Below, in pieces: positions 33,125 through 42,226 of a stretch of DNA of 49,748 bases. How positions within the stretch are numbered: position 1 is the stretch's first letter; each line of letters starts with the position of its first letter. Made by a program: the position numbers and the translations under genes. The notes beneath the pieces are model-generated. The model was not told the DNA's origin, made no database searches, and saw only the letters and a list, made by a program, of their open reading frames with translations. This DNA is from an uncultured Lachnospiraceae bacterium (GTDB taxonomy: Bacteria > Bacillota > Clostridia > Lachnospirales > Lachnospiraceae). The stretch lies in contig ONDO01000012.1 in NCBI GenBank assembly GCA_900316625.1, positions 1 through 49,748 of the forward strand, in the 5' to 3' direction.

Positions 33125-34348
33125 ATGAACCGAAAAGTACATACCCCCTACTATCTCATCTTCGAGGATCGACTTAGATCGAACGGCCGAATCCTTCATG
33201 ATGTGGAAGTTCGAAGCGGAGCCAAGATACTCCTTGCAGAGAAGGCATATTCGATCTATCAGACTTACGCAATCATCTCGGAGTATCTGAGTGGTACAAC
33301 TTCGTCTGGTCTCTTTGAAGCAAAGCTTGCCCACGAAGAGTTCGGTAGGGAGAAGGAGATTCATGTCTTCGAGCCTGCCTTTGATTCTGATGAGATGCAG
33401 GAACTATGTCAGATCTCTGACCATCTGTACTTTAATTCTCTCAACCAGTTGGAATATCATCGCGGTGTCTGGCTGGAAGAGAAGAGGCAAAGAGAAGCGG
33501 CAGATAGAACTGACTTACACATCGCGCTTCGCCTCAATCCAGAATTGTCGACACAGGAGGATCACGCAATCTATGATCCCTGCGCGCCTGGTTCCAGACT
33601 GGGCATACGAGAAGTTACATTAAGAGAATATGCCAGTAAGAATCTCGAACAGGGACAGATTCTCCCAGCTGGAGTAGATGGACTGCATATGCACACCCTC
33701 TGCGAGCAGGGATTTGATGATCTGCAGAAGACCTGGAGGGCATTTGAGGAGCACTTTGCCGATTACCTTAGACTTCCTCAGATAACCTGGGTGAACCTGG
33801 GTGGTGGCCATCATATAACGCGGGAAGGGTATGATGTCGACGGTCTGGTGAAACTCTTAAGACAAATCCATGATACCTATCAGGTACAGGTATATCTCGA
33901 GCCTGGTGAGGCAGTTGTTCTGAATGCGGGTGAACTCGTTACAAGAGTAATGGACATCGTAGATACAGAAGTGTATCCGGTCCTGATCCTGGATACGTCA
34001 GCGGCATGTCATATGCCAGATGTCCTCGAGATGCCATACACACCACCACTTCGTGAAGGCATTGCGGTTGACCAAGGGAGAGAAGTGGATAGTAGTGAAG
34101 ATGGAAGATATATCTATCGACTGAGTTCCAGAACCTGTCTGTCCGGTGATGTGATTGGAGATTATGCTTTTGATCACGAACTTAAGATCGGTGATGAGCT
34201 ACATTTCGAAGATATGGCCCTTTATACTATAGTGAAGAATAATACTTTTAATGGCATGCCCTTACCATCCATCGTGCTAGAGCACGAGAATAATGAATTA
34301 GAGATTCTACGTGAATTCAGTTACGATAACTTCAAGGCGAGATTGTAA
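33125..34348 (+). CDS. nspC: Carboxy(nor)spermidine decarboxylase
   Basis: A 407-residue PLP enzyme of the alanine racemase/fold III decarboxylases. Lys40 in ILLAEKAYS is the Schiff-base lysine; TTSSGLFEAKLAHEEFG, LHMHTLCEQ, WVNLGGGHHITREGYD (PLP phosphate), LEPGEAVV, DTSAACHMPDVLEMPY and SRTCLSGDVIGDYAF are the NspC hallmarks. It removes CO2 from carboxyspermidine to give spermidine (or carboxynorspermidine to norspermidine). GAGGAG supports ATG 33125. It forms the CASDH-CASDC pair with the preceding gene. Confidence 0.93.
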   Translation: MNRKVHTPYYLIFEDRLRSNGRILHDVEVRSGAKILLAEKAYSIYQTYAIISEYLSGTTSSGLFEAKLAHEEFGREKEIHVFEPAFDSDEMQELCQISDHLYFNSLNQLEYHRGVWLEEKRQREAADRTDLHIALRLNPELSTQEDHAIYDPCAPGSRLGIREVTLREYASKNLEQGQILPAGVDGLHMHTLCEQGFDDLQKTWRAFEEHFADYLRLPQITWVNLGGGHHITREGYDVDGLVKLLRQIHDTYQVQVYLEPGEAVVLNAGELVTRVMDIVDTEVYPVLILDTSAACHMPDVLEMPYTPPLREGIAVDQGREVDSSEDGRYIYRLSSRTCLSGDVIGDYAFDHELKIGDELHFEDMALYTIVKNNTFNGMPLPSIVLEHENNELEILREFSYDNFKARL

Positions 34349-34367
34349 GAAGGATAGGTATTCATAT

Positions 34368-35561
34368 ATGTATCAGATGCCAGCAGAATGGGAGAAACAT
34401 AGAGCAACCCTTATGATATGGCCGAATCGTAAGGGATCCTGGGGGCGTGATCTGGAGAGAGCAAGAGAAACTTTTGCTCCCGTATATCGTGCAGTAACAG
34501 AAGCAGAATATCTCTACCTTACCTGTAAACCGGGACAGAAAGATGATATAGAAGATTTCTTAAGAATTCATACAATTCCGCTGGATAGGGTTCACATCTT
34601 TGAAGTGGTATCTGACGATAACTGGGCCAGAGATATCACACCTTCGATTCTGGTAAATCGCGATAGGAAAGCAGGCGATGAGAATAGGCTTCTTGCGCGT
34701 GACTTCATCTTCAATGCCTGGGGAGGAGAATACAATGGCCTCTACCAGGATTATGAGCAGGATAATGCATTCGGACCGAAGATGATGGAGGCTCTGGGGA
34801 TTCCCTGTGAGATATCCTCTTCCCTTGTGCTCGAAGGCGGTAGTATCCATGTAGATGGAGAAGGAACCTGTATGGTGACGGAGACATGCCTCTTGTCTCC
34901 GGGAAGAAATCCTGATCTGTCCAGAGAAGAGATTGAAGGGGCGCTTAAGGAATCCCTTGGATGCACGAAGATCCTCTGGCTTCCACGAGGCATCTATAAC
35001 GATGAGACGGATGAACATGTGGATAATGTCTGCTGTTTCATAAAACCTGGACATGTCCTTCTGAATTGGTGTGATGATCCGGCAGATCCTCAGTATGAAC
35101 TGACCCAGGAGACATACCATTATCTCGAATCAGCAAGGGATGCAATGGGACGGAAGCTGGTTATCCATAAGATGCTCATGCCACATCCCTTGTATGTAAC
35201 CAGAGAAGAAGCGGACGCGTTTGAGTATGCCGAAGGCGAAGATAATAGGGAAGCAGGTGAACGACTTGCAGGTTCCTATGTGAATTTCCTTAGAACGAAT
35301 GATTCTATTATCCTGCCTCAGTTTGGAAGACCGGACAAAGCAGATGGTGATAAAGCCATGGATGTGCACAGGAATGCAGGCCCTCAGGACGAGAAGATGG
35401 CTGATTCCTGGGGCAACCGAGATAATACAGAGAATGATAAGAGGGCAGTAGAAGTTCTAGAGGAACTCTTACCGGATGTGAGGATAGTGCCGGTTCCGGC
35501 AAGACAATTCCTGCTTGGTGGAGGAAATCTTCATTGCCTAAGTCATGAGATTCCGGAGTGA
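34368..35561 (+). CDS. aguA: Agmatine deiminase
   Basis: A 397-residue guanidino-modifying enzyme: MPAEWEKHRATLMIWPNRKGSW at the start, DDNWARDITP, FNAWGGEYNG, VLEGGSIHVDGEGT and NDETDEHVDNVCCFIKPG follow, and the nucleophilic Cys is residue 390 in GGGNLHCLS. It converts agmatine to N-carbamoylputrescine and ammonia. The open frame extends to an ATG at 34311 inside nspC, but ATG 34368, with AAGGATAGG upstream, matches the family start. It pairs with aguB downstream, confirming the agmatine route to putrescine. Confidence 0.95.
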   Translation: MYQMPAEWEKHRATLMIWPNRKGSWGRDLERARETFAPVYRAVTEAEYLYLTCKPGQKDDIEDFLRIHTIPLDRVHIFEVVSDDNWARDITPSILVNRDRKAGDENRLLARDFIFNAWGGEYNGLYQDYEQDNAFGPKMMEALGIPCEISSSLVLEGGSIHVDGEGTCMVTETCLLSPGRNPDLSREEIEGALKESLGCTKILWLPRGIYNDETDEHVDNVCCFIKPGHVLLNWCDDPADPQYELTQETYHYLESARDAMGRKLVIHKMLMPHPLYVTREEADAFEYAEGEDNREAGERLAGSYVNFLRTNDSIILPQFGRPDKADGDKAMDVHRNAGPQDEKMADSWGNRDNTENDKRAVEVLEELLPDVRIVPVPARQFLLGGGNLHCLSHEIPE

Positions 35562-35629
35562 TAGCCCGATAAGGAATGTTGAATGATACTCTGGTCAAAT
35601 CGGATATCTGATGAAGAACAGGAGAATTA

Positions 35630-36514
35630 ATGAGAAAAGTTAGAGTTGCAGCTATTCAGTTTGCAATGAAAGAAACTCCAGAAGAGAATATTGCAACTGC
35701 GGAACGCCTGGTTCGTCAGGCAGCAACAGATGGCGCGAATGTAGTTCTGGTTCCGGAACTCTTCGAGCGTCCCTACTTCTGCCAGGAACGTCGATACGAA
35801 TACTATGAATATGCAGACAGGGTAGAAGAAAACCTGGCAATCAGGAGATTCCAGGAAGTATGTAAGGAACTCCATATTGTAGTTCCCATCAGCTTCTATG
35901 AGAGAAGTGGCAATGTGACCTTTAATTCAGTTGAGATGATCGATGCGGACGGTTCCCTTTTAGGAATCTATCGTAAGACACATATTCCGGATGATCACTA
36001 CTATCAGGAGAAGTTCTACTTCACTCCCGGGGATACCGGCTTCAAGGTGTTCGATACAGAATTTGGCAAGATAGGCGTCGGCATCTGCTGGGATCAGTGG
36101 TTCCCTGAGGCAGCACGTTCCATGGCGCTACTAGGCGCGGAGATGCTCCTCTATCCGACCGCAATCGGCTCTGAACCCATTCTGTCAGTCGACAGTCAGC
36201 CTCACTGGCAGAGGACCATGCAGGGGCATTCTGCGGCCAATCTGATGCCTGTCATTGCGGCAAACCGAATCGGTCGTGAGGAAGTGCATCCTTGTGAGGA
36301 GAATGGTGGTCAGGAATCTGCGCTGGTATTCTATGGCTCCTCCTTTATGACCGATGGAACAGGCGCTGTCATCGTACAGGCATCCAGAGACCAGGAGGAA
36401 GTGATCAGTGCGGAATATGATCTTGATGCACTGGACAAGGACAGACTCTCCTGGGGCCTCTTCAGAGACCGCAGGCCGGATATGTATCAGGTGATTTCTT
36501 CTGCGCAGAAGTGA
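35630..36514 (+). CDS. aguB: N-carbamoylputrescine amidase
   Basis: A 294-residue nitrilase-superfamily amidase with the full catalytic triad: Glu43 in VPELFE, Lys116 in YRKTHIPD and Cys153 in GICWDQWFPE. The active-site surroundings (PTAIGSEP, DSQPHWQRTMQGHSAAN) match N-carbamoylputrescine amidases. It releases putrescine, CO2 and ammonia. ACAGGAGAA precedes ATG 35630. It is the last gene of the polyamine operon; no clear terminator follows before the acyltransferase. Confidence 0.95.
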   Translation: MRKVRVAAIQFAMKETPEENIATAERLVRQAATDGANVVLVPELFERPYFCQERRYEYYEYADRVEENLAIRRFQEVCKELHIVVPISFYERSGNVTFNSVEMIDADGSLLGIYRKTHIPDDHYYQEKFYFTPGDTGFKVFDTEFGKIGVGICWDQWFPEAARSMALLGAEMLLYPTAIGSEPILSVDSQPHWQRTMQGHSAANLMPVIAANRIGREEVHPCEENGGQESALVFYGSSFMTDGTGAVIVQASRDQEEVISAEYDLDALDKDRLSWGLFRDRRPDMYQVISSAQK

Positions 36515-36695
36515 AGAGCCTTTGAACTTTATATCGACAGTGTCCTATGCAGGTACATTAGAGAATGAATATTCTGGTTTATGATAATGAGCATAATGTA
36601 GGTATCGATGCTTGTGTCCTCCATGATGGGAAGAAGATGGAACGAAGATAAAACGGTAAAAAGCAGGTTGTGATGCTATGGAGGAGTCAAAGAAT

Positions 36696-37781
36696 ATGAG
36701 AGAGAGAAATTACGGCATCGACCTGATGCGTATTGTGTCGATGGTTTATGTCTTAGTATTGCATACCCTGGGGCAGGGAGGCATGATTTCCTCCGCCGTA
36801 ACCGGCAGTAAGCAGGAGATGATCATCTGGGCGCTGGAGATATGGGCTTTTTGCGCAGTAGATATCTTTGCGTTGATCAGTGGATATGTGGGCTACTGCG
36901 GTAGGGAGAAGCCGACTAAGTTCGCAAATCTGTTTGAACTGTGGCTACAAGTGGTCTTCTATAGTGTCTTAATTACGCTTTATTACCGCTTCAGATATCC
37001 GGAGAGCGTGGCCGGAACAGACCTCATCAAGAGCTTTTTCCCAGTTACCTTTAGTACTTACTGGTACTTTGTGGCATATACAGGTCTCTTCTTCCTGATG
37101 CCTGTGATTAATCGTGGGTTAAGGTCTTGTTCTGAAGTGACAGCTCGGAAAGTTCTGATTGCACTGTTGTTCGTATTTAGCGGATATGAAGTTCTCTTTT
37201 CTAAGTTTGGAATGGAAGATGGCTTATCTGTAATTTGGCTGGCAATTCTCTACATTATTGGAGCAATCATTCGCAAGTGTGAGATTGGGAAGAATATTAA
37301 TCCGCTCTTTGCGTTTGTAGGTGTTGTTCTGCTGGAATTTGCGTCCTTTGGGATTTTGATTTCACATAAATCATTAGCGATTGCAGATTATAGTATTACT
37401 GGACTAACCTTTGTATCTTATGTTTCACCTTTCATTGCAGGAATGGCGATTTTCTATGTGATTGGAGCATCGAAACTGAGACTACCTAAGGCTTGTAATG
37501 CGGTGATAGGATTTGTCGCACCTGGAGCTTTTGCAGCATATATTCTTAACAATCATACTTTGGTATGGAACAATTGGATGGCAGGACGATTTGCTACTTG
37601 GGCATCTTTATCTGTATTACAGATTATTATTCATGTCTTTGGATTTTCTATTGCCTTTGTAGTAGTAGCAATCCTGATCGATCATGTGAGAATGCTAATC
37701 TTCAAATTACTTCATCTTAAGCAATTTTGCCAATTTCTAGAAAAGTGGATAAGAATCGGTTTAGATCGAATTGTTGCATAA
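36696..37781 (+). CDS. Membrane acyltransferase (acyltransferase 3 family)
   Basis: A 361-residue protein with about ten hydrophobic helices. RNYGIDLMRIVSMVYVLVLHT matches the acyltransferase 3 start (xxGIDxLRxxxxxxVxxxH), whose His is catalytic. Such enzymes O-acetylate wall polysaccharides, peptidoglycan or other glycans. GGAGGAG at 36680-36686 places the start at ATG 36696; the ATG at 36678 would put that site inside the gene. The second half (from about 37150) is clearly richer in A/T than neighbouring genes, which hints at separate ancestry. Substrate unknown; the surface polysaccharide of the same window is a possibility. Confidence 0.85.
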   Translation: MRERNYGIDLMRIVSMVYVLVLHTLGQGGMISSAVTGSKQEMIIWALEIWAFCAVDIFALISGYVGYCGREKPTKFANLFELWLQVVFYSVLITLYYRFRYPESVAGTDLIKSFFPVTFSTYWYFVAYTGLFFLMPVINRGLRSCSEVTARKVLIALLFVFSGYEVLFSKFGMEDGLSVIWLAILYIIGAIIRKCEIGKNINPLFAFVGVVLLEFASFGILISHKSLAIADYSITGLTFVSYVSPFIAGMAIFYVIGASKLRLPKACNAVIGFVAPGAFAAYILNNHTLVWNNWMAGRFATWASLSVLQIIIHVFGFSIAFVVVAILIDHVRMLIFKLLHLKQFCQFLEKWIRIGLDRIVA

Positions 37782-37784
37782 AAT

Positions 37785-37827
37785 AAGGGGCGAGCCTATC
37801 TGATCTGGGCTCGTCCCTTATATATTT
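37785..37827. terminator. Bidirectional terminator between the acyltransferase gene and trkH
   Basis: AAGGGGCGAGCC (37785-37796) pairs with GGCTCGTCCCTT (37808-37819), 12 pairs with one G-T, then ATATATTT. The convergent genes on either side can share it. Confidence 0.85.
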
Positions 37828-37866
37828 AAGCAAGTATTTGGAGGCAGGTCCGTAAGGATCTGCTTT

Positions 37867-39366
37867 TTATTTCCCGCAGGCCTTCTTCTGCATTTTCTTC
37901 CATTTATGCTGATGCTCTTTTGCAATCAGAGCCTCTTTCCAGAGTACCGGGTGGAAGAGGATGATCATGGGGAAGAGCTCCAGACGTCCAATCAGCATAT
38001 CGAAGGTAAGTACTACTTTCGATAGATTGGACATGATATTGAAGTTCTGTGCAGGGCCGACCAGACCAAGACCAGGTCCGATGTTGTTCAGTGTGGCAGC
38101 AACAGAGGTGAAGGTTGTAATCAGGTCTTTGTCTTCGAAGCTGACCAGGAACATGGAGATGATGTAGATCATTACGTAAGTGATAAAGTAGACATTCGTG
38201 GAACGAAGAACATCGTGATCCAGGGACTCACCATCCACCTTGATCTTCTTGATGGATTTCGGATGAAGATAGCCACTTGCTTCCTTGACGAAGGTTTTGA
38301 CTAAGATAATGATTCTGGAAACCTTAAGTCCACCACCGGTAGAACCGGCACAGGCACCAATGAACATCAGTGTGACCAGTATCAACTTGGGCATGGTGTT
38401 CCACATATCGAAATTAACAGTAGAGAAACCACTGGTAGTGATGATGGAACATACCTGGAAGAAGGACTGTCTGATCCCCTCTTCGACGGTAGGCAGAGCA
38501 TTGTGGATATTGAAGAAGATAATCGCAGTGGAAGCAAGAATAATTGCTATATACCAGCGGACTTCTTCGATGGCGATGGCTTTCTTCCACTTCTTATGAA
38601 GGAAGAAGTAGTAGAAGTTAAAATTAATGCCAAAAAGAAGCATAAAGACAGCAATTACCCACTGCTGATAAGCAGTGTAATCTGCTGCACTGGAATTTAA
38701 GATACCGAATCCTCCGGTACCGGCAGTACCAAAGGTCATGCAGATGGCATGGAAGATGGGCATCTTACCAATGATAAGCAGGATGAATTCTAATATACAG
38801 AGCCCGATGTAGATCAGATAGAGAATCTGTGCAGTGGATTTAATCTTGGGAACAAGCTTTCCAACAGAGGGACCAGGAGATTCAGCCTTCATCAGGTTGA
38901 TGTTGGAACCTCCGGTTAGAGGAATGATGGCAAGAAGGAAGACAAGAACACCCATACCACCAATCCAGTGGGTAAAACTACGCCAGAGCAGAGAGGTATG
39001 AGAGAGTCGTTCCACATCTTCCAGTATCGATGCTCCGGTTGTGGTGAATCCGGATACTGTTTCGAAGAAAGCATCCACAAAGTGGGGAATCTCACCAGTC
39101 AGCATAAAGGGCAGTGCTCCAAAGAAGGACATGAAGATCCAGGAGAGGGCAGTTGTAACGCAACCTTCCTTGAGATAGAAGACAGTATCTTCTGGTTTCT
39201 TTATCGTCATTAAGAAACCGAGTCCTGCACAGACAAGAGCAACAATCACGTAAGAGATAGCCTGCTTCTCCCCGTAGATCAGTCCCGTAATAATCGGCGG
39301 GATAAGGAGAACAGCTTCGATTTTCAGAACGTATCCGAGGATAAATCGGACGATACTTGTGTTCAT
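37867..39366 (-). CDS. trkH: Potassium uptake protein TrkH
   Basis: A 499-residue membrane channel of the TrkH/KtrB superfamily. Four helix-loop-helix repeats are visible with selectivity-filter segments SGFTTTGAS, FGTAGTGGFG, TTSGFSTVNF and NNIGPGLGL; the gating region FIGACAGSTGGGLKVSRI is conserved. It takes up K+ together with TrkA, encoded 9 bases upstream on the same strand. GGAAG precedes the start at 39366. It ends the upp-aroK-trkA-trkH gene string. Confidence 0.95.
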   Translation of the reverse strand: MNTSIVRFILGYVLKIEAVLLIPPIITGLIYGEKQAISYVIVALVCAGLGFLMTIKKPEDTVFYLKEGCVTTALSWIFMSFFGALPFMLTGEIPHFVDAFFETVSGFTTTGASILEDVERLSHTSLLWRSFTHWIGGMGVLVFLLAIIPLTGGSNINLMKAESPGPSVGKLVPKIKSTAQILYLIYIGLCILEFILLIIGKMPIFHAICMTFGTAGTGGFGILNSSAADYTAYQQWVIAVFMLLFGINFNFYYFFLHKKWKKAIAIEEVRWYIAIILASTAIIFFNIHNALPTVEEGIRQSFFQVCSIITTSGFSTVNFDMWNTMPKLILVTLMFIGACAGSTGGGLKVSRIIILVKTFVKEASGYLHPKSIKKIKVDGESLDHDVLRSTNVYFITYVMIYIISMFLVSFEDKDLITTFTSVAATLNNIGPGLGLVGPAQNFNIMSNLSKVVLTFDMLIGRLELFPMIILFHPVLWKEALIAKEHQHKWKKMQKKACGK

Positions 39367-39375
39367 AGGACTTCC

Positions 39376-40797
39376 TTACTTTACGATGTCATCGAGGTCG
39401 TTAAGACCGGTGTTCGTAGTTACAATCGTTACAGTATCACCAGGGAGGATTTTGTCATCACCACTGGGGAGAATGATCTTCCCTTCGCGGTTGATAAAGG
39501 CAATCATGAGATTATCGATCAGCTTCAGTTCCCTGAGTGGAGTGCCGGTAGCACGTGAGTCATTATCTACACGGAATTCGATAGCTTCAACCCTGTGATC
39601 ATACATGTGATAGAGGGTTTCGATATTAGACTCATAGGAAGCTCGTTTTGCACGTGCATAAGCGATGATAGCCTCAGAGGTAATATATCTGGGATAGATT
39701 ACGGAACCGAGATCCATCTTGCTGATGACATCCTTGAAGTTGGTGCGATTGATTTTGGTGATGACCTTTGCACCACTGACACGACGTGCGTGCAGGGTGA
39801 GGAATATATTCTGCTCATCGATTCCGGTAAGGGAGACGAAGGAGTCAACAGATTCGAGCCCTTCTTCACGAAGCAGATCCTCGTCAGTTCCGTCACCATT
39901 TATGATGACAGCCTCCGGGAGGAGTTCGGAGAGTTCCTCACAGCGAGCCTTATCACGCTCGATGATCTTCACGGAGATGCCCATATGGATGAGCTGGAGG
40001 GAGAGGTAATAAGCACTTCTTCCACCACCGACGATCATACAGTTACGAACGACAGAGGCCTTGAAACCAAGTCCCTTGAGGAAAGCCTTACGGTCTCTTC
40101 TGGGAAGAACGAAGGAGAGAACGTCACCGGCCTTTAATATAAAGGAACCGTTAGGGATGGTCACATCTCCATCTCGCTCAACAGCACAGATGAGAAGTTT
40201 CACATACTTCTTCAGTACTTTCTGGGCGAGATCAGAGATTCTGACCTGATCTAATACATGTCCTTCCGGAACCTTGTACTTAATCAGTTCTGCCTGGCCA
40301 TGTGCGAAGGAGTTAACCTCAAGAGCGGTCGGAAGATAGAAGATCCGAGCAATCTCTCTTGCAGATTCAAGCTCGGGATTAATGATCATGGTAAGGCCCA
40401 GCTTATCTCTCAGATAGCTTACTTCTTCGGAATAGTCCGGATTACGAACACGAGCAATGGCAGCAGTATCACCGACACGTTTTGCTACGGTACAGCAGAG
40501 CAGATTTAATTCATCCGAATCTGTAACAGCGATGAAGAGATCTGCGTGTTCGAGGTCTGCTTCCACCTGTACCTTATAGGATGCGCCATTTCCGACAATG
40601 CCCATAACATCATAGAGATTGGTGAGCTGCTCAACCTTCTTCTCGTCTTCGTCGATGATGGTAATATCATTACCCTCTTTGCAGAGCTGATCGACCAGAG
40701 TACGGCCAACCTTGCCGGCACCGACGATGACGATCTTCATACCAGGCTTATCATGCCCGGTTGTATTAGAGAACATGTGATGTGTTCCAACTAACAT
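39376..40797 (-). CDS. trkA: Trk potassium channel regulatory protein TrkA
   Basis: A 473-residue cytoplasmic gating subunit with two RCK halves: MKIVIVGAGKVGRTLVDQL with acidic ITIIDEDE (first NAD/ATP site), a TrkA-C domain, then MIVGGGRSAYYLSLQL with KIIERD (second site) and a final TrkA-C domain. It binds TrkH and controls K+ flow by nucleotide binding. The start at 40797 has AGAGGAT upstream; it gives a 19-residue lead (MLVGTHHMFSNTTGHDKPG) before the usual N-terminus at Met20 (40740). Met20 has no good site, so the longer form is kept. Confidence 0.93.
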   Translation of the reverse strand: MLVGTHHMFSNTTGHDKPGMKIVIVGAGKVGRTLVDQLCKEGNDITIIDEDEKKVEQLTNLYDVMGIVGNGASYKVQVEADLEHADLFIAVTDSDELNLLCCTVAKRVGDTAAIARVRNPDYSEEVSYLRDKLGLTMIINPELESAREIARIFYLPTALEVNSFAHGQAELIKYKVPEGHVLDQVRISDLAQKVLKKYVKLLICAVERDGDVTIPNGSFILKAGDVLSFVLPRRDRKAFLKGLGFKASVVRNCMIVGGGRSAYYLSLQLIHMGISVKIIERDKARCEELSELLPEAVIINGDGTDEDLLREEGLESVDSFVSLTGIDEQNIFLTLHARRVSGAKVITKINRTNFKDVISKMDLGSVIYPRYITSEAIIAYARAKRASYESNIETLYHMYDHRVEAIEFRVDNDSRATGTPLRELKLIDNLMIAFINREGKIILPSGDDKILPGDTVTIVTTNTGLNDLDDIVK

Positions 40798-40814
40798 TTT
40801 TTCATCCTCTTATA

Positions 40815-41345
40815 TTAGAATCCAACAGTACGTAACCTGGATATCGTATCAGCGAGTATCATAGCAACATCGAAGCCTGTGTAAGGCTGTGTTACAGTAA
40901 TATCAGCATATTTTTCATAGAGTTTGGTGCGTTCGGCGTAGATGTCTAGCAGGGTCTCACCAGGACGATGGACCACACCTCTTTCATCGAGGTCACCGAG
41001 ACGACGTTCCAGAGCGACATAAGGCACATCGAGATATAGAATGGTTCCAATCTCCTGGAAGTGCTTCATGGCATTGGGGCCGAAGACAGCAGAACCGCCT
41101 GTAGCAATGATGGAATTATGAACATCAAGCAGAGAATTGATCCTGTCTTCGATTTCTTTAAAACCATCGATGCCGACTCTTTGAATGGTGTCAGAGAGTA
41201 ATTCTCCAGTTTCCTTCTGGATGACAAGATCTGAGTCGATGAATTCACGGTTTAATGCCTTGGCAAGTAGCACACCGATGGTGCTCTTGCCGGATCCAGG
41301 CATTCCAATCAGAATCAGATTGTCATGGTTATATGTTTTATTCAT
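40815..41345 (-). CDS. aroK: Shikimate kinase
   Basis: A 176-residue P-loop kinase: LILIGMPGSGKSTIG (Walker A), FIDSDLVI, IATGGSAVF (shikimate-binding GG) and LDERGVVHRPGETLLDIYAERTKLYE (lid and adenine region). It phosphorylates shikimate in the aromatic amino-acid pathway. AAGGAAA gives a start at 41345; Met at 41348 is adjacent. The frame stays open much further upstream without homology. The location between upp and trkA, apart from other aro genes, is unremarkable linkage rather than a functional unit. Confidence 0.93.
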   Translation of the reverse strand: MNKTYNHDNLILIGMPGSGKSTIGVLLAKALNREFIDSDLVIQKETGELLSDTIQRVGIDGFKEIEDRINSLLDVHNSIIATGGSAVFGPNAMKHFQEIGTILYLDVPYVALERRLGDLDERGVVHRPGETLLDIYAERTKLYEKYADITVTQPYTGFDVAMILADTISRLRTVGF

Positions 41346-41365
41346 CATTTTCCTTAAACATAACA

Positions 41366-41396
41366 TCCGCCGAAACGCGAAGGGCGCTCCGGCGGA
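41366..41396 (-). other. GC-rich stem-loop between upp and aroK
   Basis: On the minus strand TCCGCCG (41396-41390) pairs with CGGCGGA (41372-41366), with further GC pairing in the 17-base interior. The tail TGTTATGTTT is only moderately T-rich. It may be a partial terminator that lowers expression of aroK-trkAH relative to upp. Confidence 0.5.
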
Positions 41397-41418
41397 AGAG
41401 AACAATATGGTTCGGGAA

Positions 41419-42057
41419 TTATCTGGTACCGAAGATACGATCACCTGCATCACCGAGACCGGGGCAGATGTAAGCATTCTCATTCAGCTCACGATCAAGA
41501 GATCCGACATAGAACTGTACATCGGGATGATCGTTTGCAATCTTTAGAATTCCTTCAGGTGCAGCGATGATGCACATGAACTTGATCTTATGACCACCAT
41601 GCTCCTTAATCAGCTTGATGGCATCAGAACCAGAACCACCGGTAGCACACATAGGGTCAACAACAAGGATGGTACGAAGCTCGATAGGAGCAGGGAGCTT
41701 GCAGTAATATTCGTGAGGCTCATGGGTTTCAGGATCACGGTACATACCGATATGTCCAACTTTAGCGGTGGGAACAAGCTTCAGTACACCATCAACCATG
41801 CCGAGACCAGCACGAAGGATAGGAACGATGGCAAGCTTCTTACCGGCGATAACGGGAGTCATGCACTTCTCAATAGGGGTCTCAACTTCGATTTCCTTGG
41901 TGGGGAGATCACGAAGAGCCTCAAATCCCATCAGCATTGCGATCTCAGATACAAGAGCACGGAACTCGTTGGTGCCGGTGTTCTTGTCACGAAGCATAGA
42001 GATCTTGTGTTTGATCAGGGGATGATCAAGTACGATTACGTTAGCAGGTAATGCCAT
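41419..42057 (-). CDS. upp: Uracil phosphoribosyltransferase
   Basis: A 212-residue enzyme making UMP from uracil and [36 protein letters not shown], the PRPP loop [16 protein letters not shown] and the uracil-binding [12 protein letters not shown] are all present. AAGGAGG precedes the start at 42057. A uracil permease lies 0.8 kb away on the same strand, so uracil import and salvage are clustered, although the FliD-like gene lies between them. Confidence 0.97.
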   Translation of the reverse strand: MALPANVIVLDHPLIKHKISMLRDKNTGTNEFRALVSEIAMLMGFEALRDLPTKEIEVETPIEKCMTPVIAGKKLAIVPILRAGLGMVDGVLKLVPTAKVGHIGMYRDPETHEPHEYYCKLPAPIELRTILVVDPMCATGGSGSDAIKLIKEHGGHKIKFMCIIAAPEGILKIANDHPDVQFYVGSLDRELNENAYICPGLGDAGDRIFGTR

Positions 42058-42095
42058 ATTATTCCTCCTTATTGTATAACCAATAACCATTAGAC

Positions 42096-42124
42096 ATTTT
42101 AGGACCTTGGGGAAGGGAAGTCAA
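42096..42124 (-). promoter_or_regulatory. Promoter of upp-aroK-trkA-trkH
   Basis: On the minus strand TTGACT (42124-42119), a 17-base spacer and TAAAAT (42101-42096) form a strong sigma-A-type promoter about 40 bases before upp. Confidence 0.72.
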
Positions 42125-42155
42125 CCTATATATAGTACGGAAAACAGTGCATAAT

Positions 42156-42183
42156 TAAAGAAAATGAGAGGATTGTCCGATAT
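42156..42183 (+). promoter_or_regulatory. Sigma-28 (SigD)-like flagellar promoter
   Basis: TAAA (42156-42159), 16 bases, then TCCGATAT (42176-42183) fits the flagellar sigma-28 pattern TAAA-N14-16-GCCGATAT with one mismatch. It lies 43 bases before the gene at 42227, whose product resembles FliD. No comparable sigma-A promoter was seen at this place. Confidence 0.5.
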
Positions 42184-42226
42184 AGAATCTGAATTGAAAT
42201 GTAGAGCAGTCCGAGAGGTATAGCTT

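Noticed and set aside
34311-34367. N-terminal extension of agmatine deiminase inside nspC
   Set aside because: The extension is unlike the family, and ATG 34368 has a ribosome site and the conserved start.
36565-36651. 28-residue open frame between aguB and the acyltransferase gene
   Set aside because: No ribosome site, very short, no recognisable pattern; probably chance.
41345-42226. PyrR-binding leader for upp or the uracil permease gene
   Set aside because: I could not find the conserved PyrR RNA hairpin or a terminator/antiterminator pair in either leader; the upp leader is only about 30-40 bases.
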